Positions 45,071 through 54,095 of a stretch of DNA of 60,799 bases are shown piece by piece. The notes beneath the pieces are model-generated. The model had not been told where the DNA came from. It worked only from the letters and a program-made list of their open reading frames with translations, and did no database searches. Every line of letters starts with the position of its first letter. Position 1 is the first letter of the stretch. A program made the position numbers and the translations under genes. This DNA comes from Sulfurovum sp. (GTDB lineage: Bacteria > Campylobacterota > Campylobacteria > Campylobacterales > Sulfurovaceae): NCBI GenBank assembly GCA_030826885.1, contig JAUUDF010000025.1:1-60799 (forward strand), read 5' to 3'.

Positions 45071-46408
45071 CTAATGTTTTTGAAGATAGGTGTTGATCTC
45101 TGTAAAGAGTTTTTCGATTTCCAAATGGTATTTTCCGCTGTATACCGGCAGCATGTCGAGATTGTTATAGACAAAAAGCAAACTGATCTTTTCGGCAAGT
45201 TTCGCAAGACGCTCTGCCCCGATTATCTTTGCCTGTTTCTCCAGATCAATCGCGAACTCTTTGATCTGCCATGCCGCCTTGTTTTTGACTATATCTCTGA
45301 AATAACGGTCAGACCCGTCAAACGTTTCCAAAAAGTTTTTCAGTGCTTCTTTATAATCAAGCCCCATCGCTTTTGTCCTGGATAGTCCCTCCTCAATATT
45401 CAATACAATGGAAGTATCTGCTGCCTCCTCACGCTCCATCTCTTTAAGCATGGGAGAGAGCTTATGCTGAGACATGAGCTTGGACTGTATTTGTTCCATC
45501 TCTACATAGGCTTCTTCACTTTTTCGAAATGCATCGAGAATATATTTTTCCATATTGATAATAGGCTTGCCTGCCTCTTTTTTAATCTTTCTGTCCTTGA
45601 TGTCCTTTTCAAAAAGTGCAATGATCAATTCATAAATACTCTCCTGCATTACCGGTTTCACCAGGTATGCGGAAACAAATGCTTTGTGTTTCAAGTTTGC
45701 GGTTTCAGCATCTTCAAGGAGAACAAATTTCAAATCATGTTCTTTCTGTATGGTTGTTACCAATGATTCTATTCCTTCGGTCAGCAAATCATTTTCAAGA
45801 ACAAAAATATCGTAATGCGCAAGATTACTGCCGCGTTTTTTGTACTCCTCTGCGCCCACATCTACCTCATACAGGAAATATTTGAACATTTTGTGCAGAC
45901 TTTCTGAAACGATCCTGCTCTTGCAGATAAGTAGTACTTTTTTACCAAGCATGCCGATATCAGGCAATCGATAGTAGCGTCTGTTGCCAAGGTCATGCAA
46001 CTTAAAAGGAATGGAAATGCCTATTTTCCCCGTTGCAGGATCGAAAGATGCAGTACCATCAAGCCGTTCAAGTACAGATTTAAGTCTGGCATTTAAAAAA
46101 CTTTTTGCTTTCGATTCACTGATGTCCGTGTCATCAATCTCAAACGTAATCGCCTCTTCGTACAAAAAATCTTCCGGTGCATGCAGTGCCAGTACCACTT
46201 CCTTGTTATCCGTATTTTGGAAAACGAACGACAGCAGTTGCGTCAGCGCATGGGAAACAGACTCCGCGTCACCTTTCAGTTCTTTTGGAATTGTCGGGTC
46301 AATATCATAAACCAGCTCAATGTTTTTTTCTTTTCTTATAGACTCCAGTGCCGAAAAAATCGTCATCAAAACCATATTGATATCGAAATAATGCTCAACT
46401 TTTTTCAT
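45071..46408 (-). CDS. Pseudo-phosphorelay protein: dead HATPase, pseudo-receiver and pseudo-Hpt
   Basis: This 445-aa cytoplasmic protein copies the layout of a hybrid sensor kinase but its catalytic residues are changed. Residues 1-135 resemble HATPase_c just after a lost HisKA domain: KGDAESVSHALTQLLSF lacks the N-box Asn (Phe61), and the G1 box reads DDTDIS with both glycines gone. Residues 156-265 resemble a receiver: the acceptor Asp is Glu205 in YDIFVLENDLL, while the Lys of YLVKP (251) is kept. Residues 335-440 resemble Hpt (NIEEGLSRTKAMGLDYKEAL, IIGAERLAKLAEKI), but the phospho-His is Ile387. It probably acts by binding, not by phosphotransfer. I start at 46408 (MKKVEHYF). Confidence 0.78.
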   Translation of the reverse strand: MKKVEHYFDINMVLMTIFSALESIRKEKNIELVYDIDPTIPKELKGDAESVSHALTQLLSFVFQNTDNKEVVLALHAPEDFLYEEAITFEIDDTDISESKAKSFLNARLKSVLERLDGTASFDPATGKIGISIPFKLHDLGNRRYYRLPDIGMLGKKVLLICKSRIVSESLHKMFKYFLYEVDVGAEEYKKRGSNLAHYDIFVLENDLLTEGIESLVTTIQKEHDLKFVLLEDAETANLKHKAFVSAYLVKPVMQESIYELIIALFEKDIKDRKIKKEAGKPIINMEKYILDAFRKSEEAYVEMEQIQSKLMSQHKLSPMLKEMEREEAADTSIVLNIEEGLSRTKAMGLDYKEALKNFLETFDGSDRYFRDIVKNKAAWQIKEFAIDLEKQAKIIGAERLAKLAEKISLLFVYNNLDMLPVYSGKYHLEIEKLFTEINTYLQKH

Positions 46409-46569
46409 GATGTTCTCTCTCCCGGACACATAATATATGGAAATGGTAACACAAAATAGATAATAAGCCGCGTGAGCCGTGTGAAAAGAAGAAGAAAAAT
46501 AGAATAAGAGAAAAGACTCCCCCCCTTCTGCCTGCAGCATCAAAGGGGAAATTTAGAGAAGCATGCTCC

Positions 46570-47073
46570 CTAGTGGCAGCCGCATCCTGAACCACAGCTC
46601 TCGCCGCCGCCCACCTGACCGGTAGCGGCTTCGTCTGCTGTGGCATCTCTTTCGGAAAGTACCTTGACTGAGAACATCAGGTCTTTGCCTGCAAGCGGAT
46701 GGTTGAAGTCAATTGTCACTTCTTTGTCGTTGAAAGACTTCACGACAACCTGAACAGTCTGTCCGTCTTCACCCTGTCCGTAAAGTGTCATACCTTCTTT
46801 CAGGTCAACACCTTCAAACTGCTCGATAGGCAGTGTCTGTACCGCTTCCGGGTTGAGTTCACCGTATGCATCTTCCGCTTTGACAAGGATGTCTGCACTT
46901 TCACCTTCATTCATACCCTCAAGTGCTTTTTCAAGACCGGGAATGATCTGTCCTTTTCCTGTTACGAATTCAAGCGGCTGTGCACCTTTGTTCGAATCGA
47001 CGATTTCATTGCTTCCCGCTTCTTTGACTTCATACTCAATACCTACAACACTGTTTTCAGCTTTTACTGCCAT
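46570..47073 (-). CDS. slyD: FKBP-type peptidyl-prolyl isomerase SlyD
   Basis: SlyD is a proline isomerase and metallochaperone that delivers nickel to hydrogenases and urease. The 167-aa protein has the FKBP core with PLEFVTGKGQIIPGLEKALEG, the IF domain (about residues 70-125), NHPLAGKDLMFSVKV, and a C-terminal metal tail GGGESCGSGCGCH with Cys and His ligands. The tail is short, as in other Campylobacterota. It is transcribed alone between proA and the pseudo-phosphorelay gene. Confidence 0.93.
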   Translation of the reverse strand: MAVKAENSVVGIEYEVKEAGSNEIVDSNKGAQPLEFVTGKGQIIPGLEKALEGMNEGESADILVKAEDAYGELNPEAVQTLPIEQFEGVDLKEGMTLYGQGEDGQTVQVVVKSFNDKEVTIDFNHPLAGKDLMFSVKVLSERDATADEAATGQVGGGESCGSGCGCH

Positions 47074-47143
47074 AATTGGTTCCTAATGTTAAATTTGGTG
47101 CTATTCTATCCAAGCAAACTTTACGAATGCTTAACCGATGAGC

Positions 47144-48385
47144 TTATGCACGCGTTTCTCCATGACCGTATATTTTGTATTTATAGGTTGTCAGCTCATT
47201 TACACCCATTGGTCCTCTTGCATGCAGTTTGTTCGTGCTGATGCCCACTTCCGCACCAAATCCGAACTCTCCACCATCCGTAAACTGTGTCGAGGCGTTC
47301 AGATAGACACAGGCCGCGTCCACACCGTTAAGGAATGTCTCCGCTGTAGTGTAGTTCTCGGTAATGATCGCTTCGGAGTGCTGTGATCCGTACTTCTCAA
47401 TATGTGCGATCGCCTTATCGACGCCATCGACCACTTTAATGCTCAGAATGTTCTCCAGGTACTCCGTATCGAAATCCGCTTCGGTTGCAGGCGCGATCTC
47501 AATAATGCTGCAGGTACGTTCACATCCGCGAAGCTCGGTACCCTGCGCATCATACGCCTCTTTTAGCTTCGGCAGTATCTCTTCCGCTACGCAACTGTCA
47601 ACCAGCAACGTTTCCATAGCTCCGCAAATACCTGTACGGCGGCACTTGGCATTGAGTACTACATTCAGAGCCTTTTGCATATCGGCATCTTCATCAATGT
47701 AGGTATGGCACAGCCCTTTGTCATGTTTGACCACAGGCACTGTTGCGTTGGTCGAAACATAGCGTATGAGCGCTTCACCGCCGCGGGGGACAATCAGATC
47801 GACATAACGATCCTGCTTGATCAGCCTGGCCACACCTTCACGGCTGCTGTCAGGCAGCAGTGCTATGGCCGCTTTGGGCAGACCGTTTGCCTCAAGCACT
47901 CCCTGCAATACCGCAGCAATGGCACGGTTGGAGTGTTCTGCCTCTTTCCCCCCTTTGAGAATGGCAACATTACCGCTTTTAAAACAGAGCGCCCCCACAT
48001 CGGCTGTCACATTCGGGCGTGACTCGTAGATCACGCCGACTACACCGATGGGCACACTGACCTTCTCTATTTTAAAACCTGCGTCGGCATACCAGCCGTC
48101 AAGTACCCTTCCCACAGGTTCCTTGAGCGCTGCTATCTGCTCTATCGCCACGGCAACCCCCTCTACCCGCTTCTCATCGAGAAAGAGCCTGTCCTTGAGT
48201 GCCGACGTGAGATTGTTCTCTTCAGCCAGGCGCATATCCTCTGCATTGGCTTCAAGAATGGCAGACCTTGCGTCCCTGAGCCCCTGTGCCATCGCAAGCA
48301 AAATACGGCTTTTCTCCGCCCCGCTAAGCGTGGAAAGAATACGGCTCGACGCCTTTGCTTCCTGTAAAAACGCTTCCATCTTCAT
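47144..48385 (-). CDS. proA: Gamma-glutamyl phosphate reductase
   Basis: ProA reduces gamma-glutamyl phosphate to glutamate semialdehyde with NADPH in proline synthesis. The 413-aa aldehyde dehydrogenase-fold protein shows PIGVVGVIYESRPNVTADVG, the catalytic Cys in CRRTGICGAMETLLVD, and DGGEFGFGAEVGISTNKLHARGP near the end. Length is normal. It diverges from proC, the next enzyme of the pathway. Confidence 0.97.
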   Translation of the reverse strand: MKMEAFLQEAKASSRILSTLSGAEKSRILLAMAQGLRDARSAILEANAEDMRLAEENNLTSALKDRLFLDEKRVEGVAVAIEQIAALKEPVGRVLDGWYADAGFKIEKVSVPIGVVGVIYESRPNVTADVGALCFKSGNVAILKGGKEAEHSNRAIAAVLQGVLEANGLPKAAIALLPDSSREGVARLIKQDRYVDLIVPRGGEALIRYVSTNATVPVVKHDKGLCHTYIDEDADMQKALNVVLNAKCRRTGICGAMETLLVDSCVAEEILPKLKEAYDAQGTELRGCERTCSIIEIAPATEADFDTEYLENILSIKVVDGVDKAIAHIEKYGSQHSEAIITENYTTAETFLNGVDAACVYLNASTQFTDGGEFGFGAEVGISTNKLHARGPMGVNELTTYKYKIYGHGETRA

Positions 48386-48422
48386 CGTCCTCTTTTTTGC
48401 TTTGATTGTAACAAATTAATGC

Positions 48423-48428
48423 TATAAT
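48423..48428 (+). promoter_or_regulatory. -10 box of proC
   Basis: TATAAT in ATGCTATAATCC lies 32 bp before the proC ATG, within the proA-proC divergent gap. Confidence 0.65.
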
Positions 48429-48460
48429 CCTACCATATCATACCCACAAAGTGAGGAAAC

Positions 48461-49225
48461 ATGCAGACCATCACATTTATCGGCAACGGCAATATGGCAC
48501 TCAGTATCGCCAAAGGACTCAAAGGCAAATACAACATCGAAGTCGTCGGACGCAATATGGCACACCTTGATGATTTTGAAAAATCACTGGGGAAAAAGGT
48601 GCAAAAGTCCCTCCTTGAAGATTTTGACATACACGACAAAACCCTGCTGCTCTGTGTCAAACCGGCAAACCTCGAAAGTGTCGGCAAACAGATTAAAGGC
48701 AAAGCGAGACTGCTTATCTCCGTACTTGCAGGCGTCAAGGTCGATGAGCTTAGGAAGAGAATCAAAAGCAAAGCGGTAGTACGTGCCATGCCCAACCTCG
48801 CCGCATCGGTCGGTGCATCCATGACCACACTAACCGGTGATGCCGACCATCGTGAAGAGGCGGAAGTACTCCTTCGCAGTGCGGGAGAGGTACTCTGGCT
48901 CGAGAACGAGAAAGAGATAGACATCGCTACGGCTCTTGCGGGCAGCGGTCCGGCATATCTTGCCCTCATTGCCGAAGCACTTGCAGACGGTGCAGTCGCA
49001 CAGGGACTCAAACGTGACGACGCCATGAAGGTCATGCAGGGACTCTTTGCAGGGTTTGGTGCGCTTGTACAGACAGAACACCCCGCTTTGCTCAAAGACG
49101 GTGTCATGAGCCCCGGAGGCACCACCGCTGCCGGGTACGAGGCGCTTGAAAAAGGCAAAGTGCGTGCTGCATGCATGAATGCTGTGGAAAAAGCATACAA
49201 AAGAGCGGTTGAACTCTCCAAATAG
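48461..49225 (+). CDS. proC: Pyrroline-5-carboxylate reductase
   Basis: ProC reduces pyrroline-5-carboxylate to proline. The 254-aa protein has the NAD(P) motif FIGNGNMALSIAKGL, MPNLAASVGASMTTLTG, ALAGSGPAYLALIAEALADGA and SPGGTTAAGYEALEKG. Length is normal. It has GTGAGGAAAC upstream of the ATG. The stop is 7 bp from the convergent L,D-transpeptidase stop. Confidence 0.96.
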   Translation: MQTITFIGNGNMALSIAKGLKGKYNIEVVGRNMAHLDDFEKSLGKKVQKSLLEDFDIHDKTLLLCVKPANLESVGKQIKGKARLLISVLAGVKVDELRKRIKSKAVVRAMPNLAASVGASMTTLTGDADHREEAEVLLRSAGEVLWLENEKEIDIATALAGSGPAYLALIAEALADGAVAQGLKRDDAMKVMQGLFAGFGALVQTEHPALLKDGVMSPGGTTAAGYEALEKGKVRAACMNAVEKAYKRAVELSK

Positions 49226-49232
49226 ATATTGC

Positions 49233-49808
49233 CTAATAGATACGCCGCAGATCCTCTCTTGCAAAGGGCATGTAACTGTGACGTGTGATGACGATCGGCA
49301 TACCGATGCGTACCCAGTTATAGAGTGTAACGACATCGTTCGGATCGATGTGAATGCAGCCGTGTGACATCCAGTTGACATCCCCTTTGTGCAGCGCGTG
49401 TCCCCACTTCGTAAACTTCATCATATAGTCCATATTGTTTACACCGCTCTCGTCAGGATACCGGTTAGACATATGATGACGCGCTTTTTGGCGTACATGA
49501 AAGACACCTGATGGCGTGCGAAACTGTGCCGCACCCGATGTCACAGGACCGCTTAGCCATACCGTACCGTCTTTGTCCACGGCATAGAAACGGCCGTCAC
49601 TGCCCGGTTCGCGTACCGAAACAAGTACAAAATCTCTGTTGGTCAGATCGACCGCATGTTCCCGTCCACTCCGATAATCGATGATTTCAAAATGTGTTTT
49701 ATCCAGTGGAACAAAATCCCGTTTAATCGGCACGGGAAGTGCCCTGGCATCAAATACGGTATCGGCAAAAAGGAAAAGAGGAAAAAGGAGAAACAGTAGA
49801 CGAACCAT
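49233..49808 (-). CDS. L,D-transpeptidase (YkuD domain)
   Basis: This 191-aa periplasmic enzyme forms or modifies 3-3 peptidoglycan cross-links or attaches proteins. It has a signal peptide (VRLLFLLFPLFLFA) and the YkuD catalytic motif in NWMSHGCIHIDPNDV, with catalytic Cys and His. It starts 2 bp after the CpoB-like gene stop and is the last gene of the tolB-pal-cpoB run, a fitting place for a cell-wall enzyme. Confidence 0.9.
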   Translation of the reverse strand: MVRLLFLLFPLFLFADTVFDARALPVPIKRDFVPLDKTHFEIIDYRSGREHAVDLTNRDFVLVSVREPGSDGRFYAVDKDGTVWLSGPVTSGAAQFRTPSGVFHVRQKARHHMSNRYPDESGVNNMDYMMKFTKWGHALHKGDVNWMSHGCIHIDPNDVVTLYNWVRIGMPIVITRHSYMPFAREDLRRIY

Positions 49809-49810
49809 AC

Positions 49811-50545
49811 TTAAAGTTTTTTAAGCTTTCGTTTCGCAATGGATGCTGCCTTTCTTCCCGGATAGCTCTCGACGACATTCTCGTAAAAAAGCTTCGCCTG
49901 CTTCTTCTTGCCGGTTCGTTCCAGAGAAACGGCAGTATGCAGCAGCAATACATCCATATAGCCTGCCTTATCGTAAAGCCCTGCGCTCTTTTTGTAATAA
50001 AAGATCGCATCTTCGTACTGTTTGGTATAGTAGGCTATCTCACCGAGGTAGTAATTTGACGCTGCCGGTTTATACCCCTTCTGTGCAGTCAGACTAAAAC
50101 GTTTTGCCGCTTCATCATACTGTTTCTTCACAAAGAGTCGTACCCCTTCACTGTAGAGCTTCGAAGCCGGTTTGGAAGCAAGTGTACTGTCGGTTGAAGA
50201 GGTCTGTTTTGGAGGTTTTGCCGTATTCCCCGAAGCAGTATTGTTTTGACGGGCAAAAGCTTCTTTGGTAACATACGTTGACTCTATGGTATTGAGCTTT
50301 GTCTCCAGCACCTGCAGGCGTTTTTTCAGTTGCGTATCCTGCCCTTTGCCATCCTGTATCTGCGCCAAAGAGGCGCTGAGTCCCTCGACAAGAGAGGTCA
50401 GTCCGTCTATACGCTCTTTCTGCTCGACAATTTGCTGCTGAAGCAGCATAATGCGGTTGCGGTTCTCCTGCGCGAGTGCGTCACCAAAGGCATGGGCACC
50501 GACGGTCCCCGCAAGCAGCGCCAGCATCATCCGTTTTGTCATCAT
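49811..50545 (-). CDS. cpoB: Tol-Pal system protein CpoB/YbgF-like
   Basis: This 244-aa periplasmic protein has a signal peptide (TKRMMLALLAGTVGAHAFG), a coiled coil at about residues 30-95 (QQQIVEQKERIDGLTSLVEG), a low-complexity linker (about 105-130) and C-terminal TPR repeats (QYDEAAKRFSLTAQKGYKPA and onwards). That order is that of CpoB (YbgF), which links Tol energy to peptidoglycan synthesis at division. It follows pal. Confidence 0.88.
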   Translation of the reverse strand: MMTKRMMLALLAGTVGAHAFGDALAQENRNRIMLLQQQIVEQKERIDGLTSLVEGLSASLAQIQDGKGQDTQLKKRLQVLETKLNTIESTYVTKEAFARQNNTASGNTAKPPKQTSSTDSTLASKPASKLYSEGVRLFVKKQYDEAAKRFSLTAQKGYKPAASNYYLGEIAYYTKQYEDAIFYYKKSAGLYDKAGYMDVLLLHTAVSLERTGKKKQAKLFYENVVESYPGRKAASIAKRKLKKL

Positions 50546-50564
50546 TGTTTATGTTTGCCTCTTA

Positions 50565-51092
50565 TTATCGTGCCAAACGCAGATCGACCCTTCTGTTCTG
50601 CGCATAACAGGCTTCAGTCGCATCACTGCATGCGGGATTGCTCTCTCCGTAACTGACCATGACCATTCGCGATGCAGGAACGCCCTGCATTGAGAGTGCA
50701 TCTTTCACCGCTTTTGCCCGTTTGAGTCCCAGCGCATAGTTGTACTCGTCGCTGCCGAACTCGTCACAGTTACCCTCTATCCTGATCTTGCTGCCTGAGG
50801 TACTGTTTGCCACGGAAGCATTTTTTGCCATGTAACTCTCCATATCCGCAGGAATAGTGTACTGGTCAAACCCAAAATAGATACTCTGGAATCCGTCACT
50901 GCTGCTGTTGGCATTGGCAAGTGAGTTGCTGTTGCTGCCGCCGTAGCGGTTTTCGTCTATACTCACCGTATCGGCTTCATAGGCATTGCCTTTTTTGCTT
51001 CCCGCATCGAGTCCGCCCGGTGCAGGCTGTCCGCATCCTGCCAGAAGGAGTACCGCCACTGCTGCCGTTGCAAAAATTTTCTGATTGATCAT
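50565..51092 (-). CDS. pal: Peptidoglycan-associated lipoprotein
   Basis: Pal anchors the outer membrane to peptidoglycan and binds TolB. The 175-aa protein has a lipobox leader ending VLLLAGC and a C-terminal OmpA-like domain with IYFGFDQYTIPAD and GNCDEFGSDEYNYALGLKRA, including the peptidoglycan-binding residues. I use the second ATG (51092), which is 6 bp from AAGGA, over the one at 51098. It lies between tolB and cpoB. Confidence 0.95.
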   Translation of the reverse strand: MINQKIFATAAVAVLLLAGCGQPAPGGLDAGSKKGNAYEADTVSIDENRYGGSNSNSLANANSSSDGFQSIYFGFDQYTIPADMESYMAKNASVANSTSGSKIRIEGNCDEFGSDEYNYALGLKRAKAVKDALSMQGVPASRMVMVSYGESNPACSDATEACYAQNRRVDLRLAR

Positions 51093-51115
51093 ATTCATTC
51101 CTTTGTTGTAAAAGT

Positions 51116-52354
51116 TTACCAGTCAATCGACTGAATGCGCCTGCCGTTCATGGGGAACAGCACACTCTGTTTGCTCTGTAGGTTGATATAGCCGATGGAT
51201 GAACCTCTTGGTGTATGTTTAATATACTGTACGACTGAACCATCAGACGAGAAACGGGGGAACTGGTTGCTCCCTGTTGTCGTAAGCGGTCTGGTAGAGG
51301 TACTGTCCATTGCTGTCAGATAGAGATTGAAGGTATTGTTCCCAAATGCACTGCTGCTCTCTCTGCTCGTATAGACGATCTTTTTGCCATAGGCATCTAC
51401 AGCATTGTTGTTGCGACCATGATAGACTACCTGAGAGACAGCAGAGCCGCGAATGGATTTTTTGAAGATGTTCGCATACCCCAGTCTGTTGGAAACAAAC
51501 ACGATTCGGCTCTCATCGTCGACATATTTACCGCTTACGTCAATACCGTTAAATGTGGTAATGCGTGTTTTGGCTCCCGTTGCGAGGTTGAGCTCGTAAA
51601 TATCCGGCTGGCCGTTCGGAGCCATTGTAAGCAGCAGTTTGTTGCCGTCACGACTGACATCCGAGCAGACCATCATCCCTTCAGAGGCAATGACCTTCGT
51701 TCTTGCACCTGTATAAATATTCAGCTTGTACAGTGTTGGTACCAATCCACGGTAAGAGGTGTAGTAAAAGGCTTTCTGGTTACGGTCTGCCCAAACCGGA
51801 AAGAGGTTCAGCCCTCCGCGAATAATTGTTTTCTGATAGGTAAACGTATAGTCTGCCAGTACGATCTCACTGCGTCTGGGTGACGTGTAGCGTGAAAAGA
51901 CCACATAGCGGTTTATCCATGCTATACTCGGATATTTCAGCACATCGTTAATGTCGGAGACTGCCTTGTGTACCAGAAACGGCATTTTGGCTGTCGAGGC
52001 AATGGCATAGCTCTTTTTGAACACTTCGTGTCCGTTGGCAGTCTGCAGCAGCCTGACAGTCAGCTTCGTACCCGCTCCCTGTGCCATTTGGTATTTGAGC
52101 ACATACTCCTGTCCCTTAAACACAGGTGCGATCATACTGCTGTCAAACGCTCCGTTATGTGGTGTCTGATCGACAAGAAAATGACCCGATATTTTCAGAT
52201 CGGAAGAGAGCAGATGAAAGAGTCTTTCATTGGGGAATGCCGAACCGTCCTCGAGCCCGATACGTGTACGCTGCTCCACATCTTTTTCAATGGTCAGTGT
52301 CGCATCGACAGCAAAAAGGTTTAGGGTCAGAAGCAGCAGTAACAGAAATCGCAC
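51116..52354 (-). CDS. tolB: Tol-Pal system protein TolB
   Basis: TolB is a periplasmic protein that switches between Pal and the Tol motor. The 412-aa protein has a signal peptide (RFLLLLLLTLNLFA), an N-terminal alpha/beta domain (about residues 20-160) and a six-bladed beta-propeller with repeats such as LLTMAPNGQPDIYELNLATG and SRIVFVSNRLGYANIFKKS. Length is normal. It is separated from tolA by the oppositely oriented MEMO gene. Confidence 0.94.
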   Translation of the reverse strand: MRFLLLLLLTLNLFAVDATLTIEKDVEQRTRIGLEDGSAFPNERLFHLLSSDLKISGHFLVDQTPHNGAFDSSMIAPVFKGQEYVLKYQMAQGAGTKLTVRLLQTANGHEVFKKSYAIASTAKMPFLVHKAVSDINDVLKYPSIAWINRYVVFSRYTSPRRSEIVLADYTFTYQKTIIRGGLNLFPVWADRNQKAFYYTSYRGLVPTLYKLNIYTGARTKVIASEGMMVCSDVSRDGNKLLLTMAPNGQPDIYELNLATGAKTRITTFNGIDVSGKYVDDESRIVFVSNRLGYANIFKKSIRGSAVSQVVYHGRNNNAVDAYGKKIVYTSRESSSAFGNNTFNLYLTAMDSTSTRPLTTTGSNQFPRFSSDGSVVQYIKHTPRGSSIGYINLQSKQSVLFPMNGRRIQSIDW

Positions 52355-52487
52355 AACATATCCTTTTTCTATGGATTAACTATTGTTTTTGTCAAACATT
52401 GTATCAGGGCGGAGTTAAAATCTTCATTAATAAATATCAAATTAAATCATATACACAAGTTGTGGTAGAATTGTAGAAGAGGAGTTT

Positions 52488-53291
52488 ATGATGCAACCAG
52501 AAAGAGAGATGGCTGTTGCCGGTACGTTCTATCCGCGTTCATGTACCAAACTCAAACGCATGATCCGGGAATTCAACCGTGAATTTGATACCCATACCAT
52601 ACCCGAAGAGGCCGCTTCCATCATTCCAAAGGCCGTCATTGTACCCCATGCCGGCTATGTTTACAGCGGGTTTACCGCCAATTTCGCCTACCGTTTTCTT
52701 GCCAACAGCAAAGCCACACGTTTTATTGTCATCGGACCGAGCCACAAAGTCTATTTCAAAGGCATCAGCGGCAGTTTCTTCGAACAGTTCCAGACACCCT
52801 GCGGCGATATGACCATTGACAGTGCCTACCTCTTCGCACTTGCAAAAACATTCAACATAGGTTTCATTCCCCAGGCGCATGCCCAAGAGCACTCTACCGA
52901 AGTACAGGTGCCCTTTTTGCAGCATTACTTCCCCAAGAAAAAGATAATTGAGCTCATTTATGGTGACATTAGCTACAAAGCACTCTCCAAACTCATAGCA
53001 GCACTGCTAAGCAACGAAGAAAACGCGGTGATTATCAGCTCTGATTTAAGCCACTACTATGACTTACATACGGCAAGAGAACGTGACAGGCACTGTCTTG
53101 TCGGCGTACGTGATCTCAGCCTGGAAAAACTCCGTTTATGTGAAGCCTGCGGAAAGACCGGTATAGAAGCGATGGTCTATGCCGCCAAGCGGCTAAAACT
53201 GCACTCCCTGCTGCTCGACTACACGACCAGTGCCAAAGCCAGCGGCGATACCCGATCTGTCGTCGGCTACATGTCCACCTTGTTTTACTAA
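52488..53291 (+). CDS. MEMO/AmmeMemoRadiSam system protein B
   Basis: This 267-aa protein belongs to the MEMO1 family, related to non-heme iron dioxygenases, and often occurs with an AMMECR1 protein and a radical SAM enzyme. It shows VAGTFYPRSC, KAVIVPHAGYVYSGFTA, VIGPSHKVYFKG, HSTEVQVPFLQ and IISSDLSHYYD. The partner genes are not in the window. It sits on the plus strand between tolA and tolB and interrupts the tol run. Function in bacteria is not settled. Confidence 0.92.
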   Translation: MMQPEREMAVAGTFYPRSCTKLKRMIREFNREFDTHTIPEEAASIIPKAVIVPHAGYVYSGFTANFAYRFLANSKATRFIVIGPSHKVYFKGISGSFFEQFQTPCGDMTIDSAYLFALAKTFNIGFIPQAHAQEHSTEVQVPFLQHYFPKKKIIELIYGDISYKALSKLIAALLSNEENAVIISSDLSHYYDLHTARERDRHCLVGVRDLSLEKLRLCEACGKTGIEAMVYAAKRLKLHSLLLDYTTSAKASGDTRSVVGYMSTLFY

Positions 53292-53309
53292 AGGGCACCT
53301 CTAAAGACG

Positions 53310-54095
53310 TTACTCCTTGGCAACGAACTCCGCTTCAAAAAGATAGGTACGGCTCCCTTTATGCGGACCGAAACCAAACTCCTGCAGCTGTATCAGGTAA
53401 TCAGAAAGTGCCCTGTTAAACGCAGGGTTCTGTGAACGCCGTTTGATGACAAACTCAAAATGTCCGGTCGGGTCGATTTTAAGATGCACCTTGACCTTCT
53501 CCCCTGCAAAATCACTCTGTGCCGGCCACCCTTCAAGCATCTCCTGCACATGCGCAAGGTAGGCATCTTCCACACCGCTCTCATACTGTTTTTGCTGCTT
53601 AAGCGAACGGTTCGGCCGTCTGTTTGCCGACGGCTTCGCCTCGACCATCTCAAAAAGTTTCTTTTTGGGTGTGGAGACTACCGGTTTGTCAGTCACCCTG
53701 ATAAGCGGTTTCTTCTTTGCCTTGATCTGCGCAAAAAGATCTTTGGTCTGCTTTTTCGGACGGGTCACATTACGGTCGCGTTTTTTGACACGCTTTTTGG
53801 TTACCTTCTCTTTGAGCACTCTCTTTTTTTTCGTCTCTCTTTTCTTTTTGGCTTTTGCTTTCTTTTTGGGAGCGGGTTTTGGCTTTGGCTTCACCGCCTT
53901 CTTTTTCTTTGGAGCAGGTACTTTGGGCGATGCCGCTGCAATGGCCACCTGTATGCGGTGTTCATCTTTTTTTACATAATGCTTTTTACTTTCCTGATTG
54001 CGATGGTTAAAATAGAAAAAGAGTAAAAAGACAAGCAGCAGATAAAGTGTAACCGATACAGCACCCCAGACAATACGCAAAATATGCTGTTTCAT
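53310..54095 (-). CDS. tolA: TolA/TonB-like energy-coupling protein
   Basis: This 261-aa protein has one N-terminal membrane segment (VSVTLYLLLVFLLFFYF), a very Lys/Pro-rich spacer (about residues 55-125) and a C-terminal TonB/TolA domain (EGWPAQSDFAGEKVKVHLKI and PTGHFEFVIKRRS). By place, after tolQ and tolR, it is the TolA-like spanning protein that reaches the outer membrane. A TonB role cannot be excluded. It overlaps the tolR stop by 4 bp. Confidence 0.88.
   Translation of the reverse strand: MKQHILRIVWGAVSVTLYLLLVFLLFFYFNHRNQESKKHYVKKDEHRIQVAIAAASPKVPAPKKKKAVKPKPKPAPKKKAKAKKKRETKKKRVLKEKVTKKRVKKRDRNVTRPKKQTKDLFAQIKAKKKPLIRVTDKPVVSTPKKKLFEMVEAKPSANRRPNRSLKQQKQYESGVEDAYLAHVQEMLEGWPAQSDFAGEKVKVHLKIDPTGHFEFVIKRRSQNPAFNRALSDYLIQLQEFGFGPHKGSRTYLFEAEFVAKE

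Noticed and set aside
46519-46525. Run of seven C upstream of the pseudo-phosphorelay gene, possible phase-variation tract
   Set aside because: Phase-variable tracts in Campylobacterota are usually eight or more G/C within or just before a surface-protein gene. Seven in an intergenic gap between slyD and this gene is not enough.
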